Positions 7,325 to 12,176 of a stretch of DNA of 12,176 nucleotides are shown here, one piece after another; positions within the stretch are counted from its first letter, which is position 1, and every line of letters starts with the position of its first letter. Source of the stretch: JBGLNJ01 sp964353405 (GTDB lineage Bacteria; Chloroflexota; Anaerolineae; Fen-1058); NCBI GenBank assembly GCA_964353405.1, contig CAYGWJ010000203.1:1-12176 (forward strand), given 5' to 3'. Made by a program: the position numbers and the translations under genes. The notes beneath the pieces were generated by a model, which worked only from the letters and a program-made list of their open reading frames with translations, was not told where the DNA came from and did not search any database.

Positions 7325-8494
7325 CTAGCGAGCGTACGGATCGGCCGCATCGCGCAGGCCATCGCCCACAAAGTTGAACGCCAACACCGAAATCACGACG
7401 GCAAAGCCCGGCGTCAACACCCACGGCGACAGCGCCAGCGAGCGCAGGTTCATCGCTTCCTGCAACAGCACCCCCCAACTGATGGCAGGCGGGCGCAGCC
7501 CCAGACCGATGAAACTTAGCCCCGTCTCAGCGAGGATCATGTTGGGGATATTCAGCGTCAGTGCTGCGATAATGTAACTGAGGAAGGATGGCACCATGTG
7601 GCGCAGGATGATACGCATCTCGCTCGATCCGTTCAACCGGGCGGCCAGCACAAAGTCCTCCTCACGCATCGCCAGGAAGCGCCCGCGCACCACACGCGCC
7701 ATCCAGGTCCACCCCACCAGCGCCAGGATCATGGTGATGCCAAAGTACACCCGCTCGACGGGCCAGTCGCGCGGCAACGCCGCGCTCAGCGTCATGTAGA
7801 GTGGGATGGTAGGAATCGTGCGGATGAACTCGATCACGCGCTGAATGATGATATCGGCTGTCCCGCCGTAATAACCCGAGATGCCCCCCAGGACAACGCC
7901 CAACGCCAGACTGAGAAACACGCTGATCATGCCCATCGAGAGCGAGAGGCGCGCGCCATAGGACACGCGCGAGAACATGTCCCGCCCCAAACGGTCTGTA
8001 CCGAGAAGGAAAACACCCTGCTTGTCCCTTGCTTCCGGTGGCAAACCAAATAGATGAACGTCGGTTTTCCACATTCCGAGGTAATTGTACTCAAAGCCAC
8101 GCACAAACAACTGGATCGGATACCGGATGTTAGTATCTTCGATGAAAGTGATCTGGAGTGTCTGAGGATCCATGGCGCGCGTGCCCTGATAGACGAACGG
8201 GAGATGGAACTGTCCCTGCGCATCGCGAATGTGAATGCCCGAAGGCGGCGCTTGCTTGAATTGCAGCAGCGCCTGATCGGGATCGTAGGGCGCGACGAAC
8301 TCGCTAAAGATGGCGACGAAATAAAGGACGATCAGCACCACGCTGCAGACCATAGCCATCTTGTGTTTGCGGAACCGCCACCACATCAGCTTCCAGGGCG
8401 GCGCCACATAAACCTTTTCCCCTGCTTTCTGAAGATCCTCCTCCTCGACCAGGTTTTGTTCGATGTCGGTTTCTGTCTGCCCTGGAACAGCCAT
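7325..8494 (-). CDS. oppC: ABC importer permease, OppC/DppC-like
   Basis: 389 residues from ATG 8494, three bases after the OppB-like stop, with its GGAGG site inside the end of that gene, so translation is probably coupled. Inner-membrane subunit forming the translocation path with the OppB-like protein. The N-terminal OppC-type segment ends in helix 1 (about 46-66). A loop of about 90 residues follows before LLGTDRLGRDMFSR (163-176), the conserved entry into the core. Core helices lie at about 180-207, 251-271, 303-325 and 358-378. The ATPase-coupling EAA-like loop is FVLAARLNGSSEMRIILRHMVP (281-302). The long external loop contains PPSGIHIRDAQGQFHLPFVY; a loop of this kind is, to my knowledge, common in longer OppC members from Chloroflexota and Thermotogota. 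Confidence 0.93.
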   Translation of the reverse strand: MAVPGQTETDIEQNLVEEEDLQKAGEKVYVAPPWKLMWWRFRKHKMAMVCSVVLIVLYFVAIFSEFVAPYDPDQALLQFKQAPPSGIHIRDAQGQFHLPFVYQGTRAMDPQTLQITFIEDTNIRYPIQLFVRGFEYNYLGMWKTDVHLFGLPPEARDKQGVFLLGTDRLGRDMFSRVSYGARLSLSMGMISVFLSLALGVVLGGISGYYGGTADIIIQRVIEFIRTIPTIPLYMTLSAALPRDWPVERVYFGITMILALVGWTWMARVVRGRFLAMREEDFVLAARLNGSSEMRIILRHMVPSFLSYIIAALTLNIPNMILAETGLSFIGLGLRPPAISWGVLLQEAMNLRSLALSPWVLTPGFAVVISVLAFNFVGDGLRDAADPYAR

Positions 8495-8497
8495 GTC

Positions 8498-9487
8498 TTA
8501 TGCCTCCAACCGGATGCGCGGGTCCACCCACGCCAGCAGGATGTCGGAGACGAGTGTGCCGACGACGGTCAGTGCGCTTAGCAACAGCAAGATGGTGCCT
8601 GCCAGGTACATGTCCTGTGACGTCAGCGCGCGCAACTGCAGCGGTCCCGTCGTTTGCAGGCTGAGCACCACCGACATCAGCGTGATGGACGAAATCCGGT
8701 TCGCCAGCGACCAACCGACCGTGCTGAAAAATGGATTCAGCGCGACGCGCACCGGATATTTCCAGATCAACCTTCCCTCGCTCAGTCCTTTCGCGCGTGC
8801 CAATTCCACATAAGGTTTGTTCACCTCGTCGAGCAGGTTCGCACGCGTGGTACGAAAGTCGCCAGCCGTGTTCTCAATTGCCACGATCAAGCCCGGAATC
8901 CAGATATGCTTGAGCAAGTCCACGACCTTGCCCCACGACCATGGCGCGCTGAGATACTGCTGCGAAAACAGCCCGCCGACGTTTAAGCCGAGTTTGGTTT
9001 GCGCAAAATACATGATGATCAGCGCCCATAGAAACGCGGGCACTCCCACGCCGAGAAAACTAAAGACAGCCATGAGATAGTCGGGGATCGAATACTGGTG
9101 CGTGGCAGAATATACACCCATGGGGATCGCAATCAACCAACTGATGAGGAGTGAAAAGACCGCCAGTGCTACCGTGAGCCCCAATGCCTGCCCGATCAGG
9201 TTCTTGACCGGCATTTGCCATTCCATGGATTGGCCAAAATCGCCGCGCGTGATGATGCCATAGACCCACTTGCCGTATTGCACATAGACAGGCTGGCCCA
9301 ATCCATAGCGCTCCCGCAACGTATCAAGCGCCTCTTGGTCAATGTACTCGCCCGTCGTGGTCAACTGGGCTGCGTAGGACGTCAAGTAATCGCCGGGCGG
9401 GAGTTGGAGGGCGATAAACGAGATGACCGAGATCAGGAACAAGGTTGGAATCATGATCAAGATACGTCGCAGGATGTAACCGAACAT
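8498..9487 (-). CDS. oppB: ABC importer permease, OppB/DppB-like
   Basis: 329 residues from ATG 9487, with GGAGG six bases upstream; the in-frame TTG at 9505 lies ahead of that site and is rejected. Motifs seen: the OppB-type N-terminus MFGYILRRILIMIPTLF with first helix about 9-29, FIALQLPPGDYL (24-35), the periplasmic region with LRERYGLGQPVYVQYGKW (57-74), GDFGQSM (82-88), and the EAA-like loop YVELARAKGLSEGRLIWKYPV (226-246) that docks to the ATPase. Further helices lie at about 101-124, 138-160, 195-212, 259-276 and 293-318. It pairs with the OppC-like permease downstream. The 143 bp between the binding-protein gene and this one carry strong hairpins, so its mRNA level may be lower than that of the binding protein. 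Confidence 0.93.
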   Translation of the reverse strand: MFGYILRRILIMIPTLFLISVISFIALQLPPGDYLTSYAAQLTTTGEYIDQEALDTLRERYGLGQPVYVQYGKWVYGIITRGDFGQSMEWQMPVKNLIGQALGLTVALAVFSLLISWLIAIPMGVYSATHQYSIPDYLMAVFSFLGVGVPAFLWALIIMYFAQTKLGLNVGGLFSQQYLSAPWSWGKVVDLLKHIWIPGLIVAIENTAGDFRTTRANLLDEVNKPYVELARAKGLSEGRLIWKYPVRVALNPFFSTVGWSLANRISSITLMSVVLSLQTTGPLQLRALTSQDMYLAGTILLLLSALTVVGTLVSDILLAWVDPRIRLEA

Positions 9488-9500
9488 ACTCAACCTCCGC

Positions 9501-9623
9501 GCCAACCGCAGGCTGGCCCGAACCTTCGGCTCGCCCTAGACCTGACAGGCCTCGCGAAGCGGACCTGTCAGGTCTACTTGCTCATCATTGAACCTTGCAA
9601 AGGCTCTGAGCCTTTGCAAGGTT
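9501..9623. repeat. String of strong hairpins between the binding-protein and OppB genes
   Basis: Four stems in about 120 bp. (1) AACCTTGCAAAGGCTC (9591-9606) and its exact complement (9608-9623): a 16-bp perfect stem with a one-base centre. (2) TAGACCTGACAGG (9537-9549) with CCTGTCAGGTCTA (9564-9576): 13 bp perfect, with an inner CGC-GAA-GCG mini-stem. (3) CCGAA/TTCGG (9518-9529). (4) GCCAACC/GGCTGGC (9501-9517), with one mismatch. On the minus strand no U-tract follows stem 1; the TTTT lies on the plus side. The usual role of such a block after a binding-protein gene is to protect the upstream mRNA and damp expression of the permeases. Insertion of small palindromic repeats is the alternative. 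Confidence 0.8.
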
Positions 9624-9630
9624 TTCGGAC

Positions 9631-11685
9631 TTACGTGTGCTTGCTGGGGTCGTCCCAGTAGTACGTCTCGCTACTGCAGAAATGCTCGTCGCCGGTCGTA
9701 TCGTCATTCGGCATACCGGCTGGGTAACCCTTAAAGCCGTTCTTGACGATGGTGGGCCCCGGCTGTTCGCCGAGGATGCCGAACATCGGCAGCTCGGTCG
9801 CCCAGATGTCGAGGATCTTTTTGAACGCGGCAGTCTGCTTGGCGGGATCCGGCTCGATGGCAATCTCCTCGTCCCAGGTCTTCCAGATCGCGTAGATCCA
9901 GTGCCCATCGGGCGGCTTGACGGCGTTCGGATTGCTCGGCTCGAGATAATAGTAACTCCAGCCAGGACACCACGGGCGGTCACGCTGGACGCCTCGGAAG
10001 ATGATGGCCTCCGGCACAAGGGGCAACACCGTCCGGTCGCCGCCCCACCAGGCCGCCTCGATGTCGTTGGCGTCATAGTGCGTGGTGTAGAGCGCCCGCT
10101 CGACGAACTTGTAGGTCATCTTGATGCCGACCTTGGCCAGATCTTTGGCCACTAGCATCGCCGCGTCCTCGGTCGGCGTGCCGGCTGCGTCAGTGCCCTC
10201 GACGATGAAACTGATCGGCGTGGTACCGTCTTTGTGCAGGCGGATGCCGTCCGCGCCCTTCTTGGTGTAGCCGGCCTCGTCCAGCAGCTTGTTCGCCGTG
10301 TCCGGGTCGTACTTGATGTAGGCGGTGGTCGCCTTCTCATAGTACTGCGGCGACATGGGCAGCGGGCTGTACTGGCGCGGCTTCATCAAGCCGTTAAAGA
10401 CCAACTGGTTGACTTGGTCGCGGTTGATCGCAGATGAGATGGCGATGCGCACGTTGCGAATGTTGAAGAACTCGGCGAGCGCCTTGTTCTTGGTGGTGAG
10501 GTTGAGTTGCATGGCGACGTGACCGGCGTTGAGCCCGATGACCGTCTTGTAGTCGCCCTTGGCTTCGCTCGCCTTGTACAGCGGGATGTCGCCGACGGTC
10601 ATTTGGCGGTACTGCATGTCAATCTCGCCGTTGGTCACCCACAGGTTGCGCACCTCGGGCGATCCCGCTGCATACAAGCGATGCGTGACCGTGTCAATGT
10701 AGGGGAGCTGATTGCCCTGTGGGTCCACGGCCCAGAAGTACGGGTTGCGCTCTATCGTGAAGAGCTCTTTGGTGAGGTCGTTCTTCGCCAACCACGGCCC
10801 CGTCGTGGGCCTGTCGGGGTTGGCCGTCCACTGCCTGGCGAACTGCATATAGTAGGATTTCCAGTCCGCAGAACCGCGCTTCTTGATGTCTGCCTCCAAA
10901 GCCGCCTTGTCAGCCGTCGTGTCTTCATGGAACTGTTTCATATAGTGGCTGGGAGAGACAGGCAGGGGGGCAATGGTCGAGCCGCCGCCGGTGCCGCCGC
11001 GGGTCATGTTGTAGATGAACATCGGCTTGGGCTTGCCGTACGTGAACGTCGCGGTGTACTTATCCACCGCCGCAAACTTGACGAGGGTCTTGTCGGGGTC
11101 AGACCACGGCGTTTGTGTGGAGGGAGTCAGTTTCTTGTTCTGCAGCTCGTACTGGTACCAGAAGGCAATGTCGTCGGTGGTATATTCTGCCTTGCCGTCT
11201 GACCACTTGAGCCCCTCACGCAGCTTGATGGTCCACACTTTCCCGTCCGGGCTGACACTCCACGATTCGAGCATGCGTGGCACCAGGTTCAGGTTCTTGT
11301 CGAACCAACCCCACGCGCGGTCCACGCACTTGGTCGGACCCCAGGCGTCGGATACACCCTGGAAGCAGCGACGCCACTTGCCACCGTACTTGCCGGTCCC
11401 CTCATACGATGCCACGACCCAGGGATTTTTCGGCAGCCGCTGGTCCACGACCGGCAGGCTGCCAGCCTTGACCAGGTCGGCCAACATAGGCGCTTCCTTG
11501 TATTTGCTGGCTGGCACTGCAGTCGCAGCCGGCGCAGGCGGTTTGGTGGGCGCGGCGGGCGCGGCGGGCGCCTGCGTAGGAGCGGGCGTGGCTGGAGCAG
11601 CGCACGCAGCCGCTACCGCACCTGCCGCAGTCAATGCCGACACGCGCAGAAAGTCGCGCCGGGTGATTGTTCGTTGCTGTTTCAT
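9631..11685 (-). CDS. oppA: ABC importer solute-binding lipoprotein, family 5 (OppA/DppA-like)
   Basis: 684 residues from ATG 11685, with a near-perfect AGGAGGA ribosome site five bases upstream. The N-terminus has a Tat-type signal, TRRDFLR (8-14), a hydrophobic Ala-rich stretch and a likely lipid-attachment Cys28 (AAAC, a loose lipobox), then a Pro/Ala/Thr-rich linker (about 30-58) tethering the protein outside the cell. KEAPMLADLVKAGSLP follows at 63-78, a block I associate with long family-5 binding proteins. The family-5 signature WTIKLREGLKWSDGKAEY and IAFWYQYEL follows. At 684 residues it is longer than typical DppA/OppA (about 520-550). Members bind peptides, but in this kind of bacterium also oligosaccharides; the ligand cannot be read from the sequence. 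It is the first full gene of the transporter group here and has its own 110-bp leader. Confidence 0.95.
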   Translation of the reverse strand: MKQQRTITRRDFLRVSALTAAGAVAAACAAPATPAPTQAPAAPAAPTKPPAPAATAVPASKYKEAPMLADLVKAGSLPVVDQRLPKNPWVVASYEGTGKYGGKWRRCFQGVSDAWGPTKCVDRAWGWFDKNLNLVPRMLESWSVSPDGKVWTIKLREGLKWSDGKAEYTTDDIAFWYQYELQNKKLTPSTQTPWSDPDKTLVKFAAVDKYTATFTYGKPKPMFIYNMTRGGTGGGSTIAPLPVSPSHYMKQFHEDTTADKAALEADIKKRGSADWKSYYMQFARQWTANPDRPTTGPWLAKNDLTKELFTIERNPYFWAVDPQGNQLPYIDTVTHRLYAAGSPEVRNLWVTNGEIDMQYRQMTVGDIPLYKASEAKGDYKTVIGLNAGHVAMQLNLTTKNKALAEFFNIRNVRIAISSAINRDQVNQLVFNGLMKPRQYSPLPMSPQYYEKATTAYIKYDPDTANKLLDEAGYTKKGADGIRLHKDGTTPISFIVEGTDAAGTPTEDAAMLVAKDLAKVGIKMTYKFVERALYTTHYDANDIEAAWWGGDRTVLPLVPEAIIFRGVQRDRPWCPGWSYYYLEPSNPNAVKPPDGHWIYAIWKTWDEEIAIEPDPAKQTAAFKKILDIWATELPMFGILGEQPGPTIVKNGFKGYPAGMPNDDTTGDEHFCSSETYYWDDPSKHT

Positions 11686-11795
11686 GTCCTTCCTCCTAAT
11701 GATTTGAATCGCGGTTACTCGCAAATGGTGTGCCAATCCTGAACACGCGCAAATGCTCGATATGCACCTCCTTCGCGGAAATTCGATATCTTGCC
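11686..11795 (-). promoter_or_regulatory. Leader of the binding-protein gene with an orphan SD and a possible 21-codon upstream frame
   Basis: The leader holds AAGGAGG (11767-11773), as strong as the site of the binding-protein gene itself, but no ATG, GTG or TTG at a proper distance. Five bases after it an ATC at 11761 opens a frame of 21 codons (I-E-H-L-R-V-F-R-I-G-T-P-F-A-S-N-R-D-S-N-H), ending in TAG at 11696-11698. That stop overlaps the AGGAGGA site of the next gene. The layout is that of a leader peptide coupled to the downstream gene, but ATC is a very rare start. It could also be a decayed start codon, a sequencing difference from ATG, or chance. I see no convincing -35/-10 pair here. 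Confidence 0.3.
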
Positions 11796-12176
11796 TCAGG
11801 TCTGTTGGGCGAGGCCGACAACACCTGTCAATTGCAGTTCTTCCGCGCGGTGGCAACTGACAAAATGATCCGGCGCAATCTGCCGCAAGCCAGGCTCTTC
11901 GGTCTCACAATGATCGATCCGGTATCGGCAGCGCGGGTGGAAATAACATCCGCTAGGCGGATGCGCCGGGTCAGCCACATCGCCTTCCAGCACAATCGGC
12001 TCGGTCCGGATGCGAGGATCGGGCTTGGGCACCGCCGAAAGCAGCGCTTCGGTGTACGGGTGCTTGGGGTTGATGAACAATTCGTCCGTCAAGGTGTGTT
12101 CCACCAATTTGCCCACATACATCACGGCCACCCGGTTGCTGATATGCTCGACCACGCTCAGGTCGTGCGAGATGAA
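11796..12176 (-). CDS. oppF: C-terminal part of an ABC importer ATPase, OppF/DppF-like (5' end off the window)
   Basis: 126 residues are visible, entering at the switch-histidine motif F-I-S-H-D-L-S-V-V-E-H (H4 in the visible part); Walker A, signature and Walker B lie beyond the right edge. The Opp-family C-terminal extension is clear: VAVMYVGKLVE, NPKHPYTEALLSAVP, then GCYFHPRCRYRIDHC, a cysteine-bearing segment typical of OppD/OppF proteins, and a short tail ending in AQQT. It would pair with an OppD-type subunit. The OppD-like gene of this window sits after the permeases, so the order is F-A-B-C-D, with F ahead of the binding protein by 110 bp. F may belong to the same operon in shuffled order, or close a separate upstream transporter operon. 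OppF rather than OppD is the better guess because an OppD-like subunit is already present, but the visible part alone does not settle it. Confidence 0.82.
   Translation of the reverse strand, partial: FISHDLSVVEHISNRVAVMYVGKLVEHTLTDELFINPKHPYTEALLSAVPKPDPRIRTEPIVLEGDVADPAHPPSGCYFHPRCRYRIDHCETEEPGLRQIAPDHFVSCHRAEELQLTGVVGLAQQT

Noticed and set aside
9590..9630. Rho-independent terminator for the binding-protein gene
   Set aside because: The stem is excellent but the T-run (GGTTTTC) lies on the plus side; on the minus strand no U-tract follows, so I call it a hairpin rather than a terminator.
10507..11202. Plus-strand open frame of 231 codons opposite the binding-protein gene
   Set aside because: Antisense shadow of a firmly identified family-5 binding protein.

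Overview
This is a GC-rich bacterial window in which every gene I can support lies on the minus strand, so the transcriptional order runs from high to low coordinates. The best guess for the host is Chloroflexota (Anaerolineae-like). The basis is the long family-5 solute-binding lipoprotein with a Tat-type signal and a Pro/Ala/Thr-rich linker, the OppC-type permease with a long loop after its first helix, and the mix of companion genes. This is an inference from protein style, not a phylogenetic result.

Right half (12176 down to 6285): an oligopeptide/oligosaccharide-type (Opp/Dpp) ABC importer. The C-terminal part of an OppF-like ATPase runs off the right edge. It is followed by a solute-binding lipoprotein (11685-9631), two permeases (9487-8498 and 8494-7325) and an OppD-like ATPase (7313-6285). 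The permeases and OppD are 3-11 bp apart, each behind a good Shine-Dalgarno (SD) sequence. A 143-bp gap holding a string of strong hairpins separates the binding protein from the permeases. The 110-bp leader of the binding-protein gene carries a strong SD with no ordinary start codon, followed by a 21-codon open frame.

Left half (6284 down to 1): a small three-helix membrane protein; a large 866-residue cytoplasmic protein whose layout (beta N-domain, helical toroid-like middle, beta C-domain) recalls polysaccharide lyases but whose family I do not recognise; a B12-binding-type radical SAM enzyme with an unusual C-x4-C-x2-C cluster motif; the C-terminal half of a DinB-like metal-binding protein overlapping the end of the radical SAM gene; and the first 274 residues of a uroporphyrinogen-decarboxylase (URO-D)-like protein cut by the left edge. 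That last gene is open to the window edge.

Taken together, the window looks like an uptake-and-processing cluster: the transporter imports an oligomeric substrate, the 866-residue protein may cut or modify it, and the radical SAM and URO-D-like enzymes may carry out radical or methyl-transfer chemistry. The transporter assignment is firm. The substrate and the link between the transporter and the left-hand enzymes are inference. Three of the intergenic gaps contain perfect inverted repeats of 11-16 bp without clear U-tracts. I saw no tRNA, rRNA, CRISPR array, insertion sequence or integrase.
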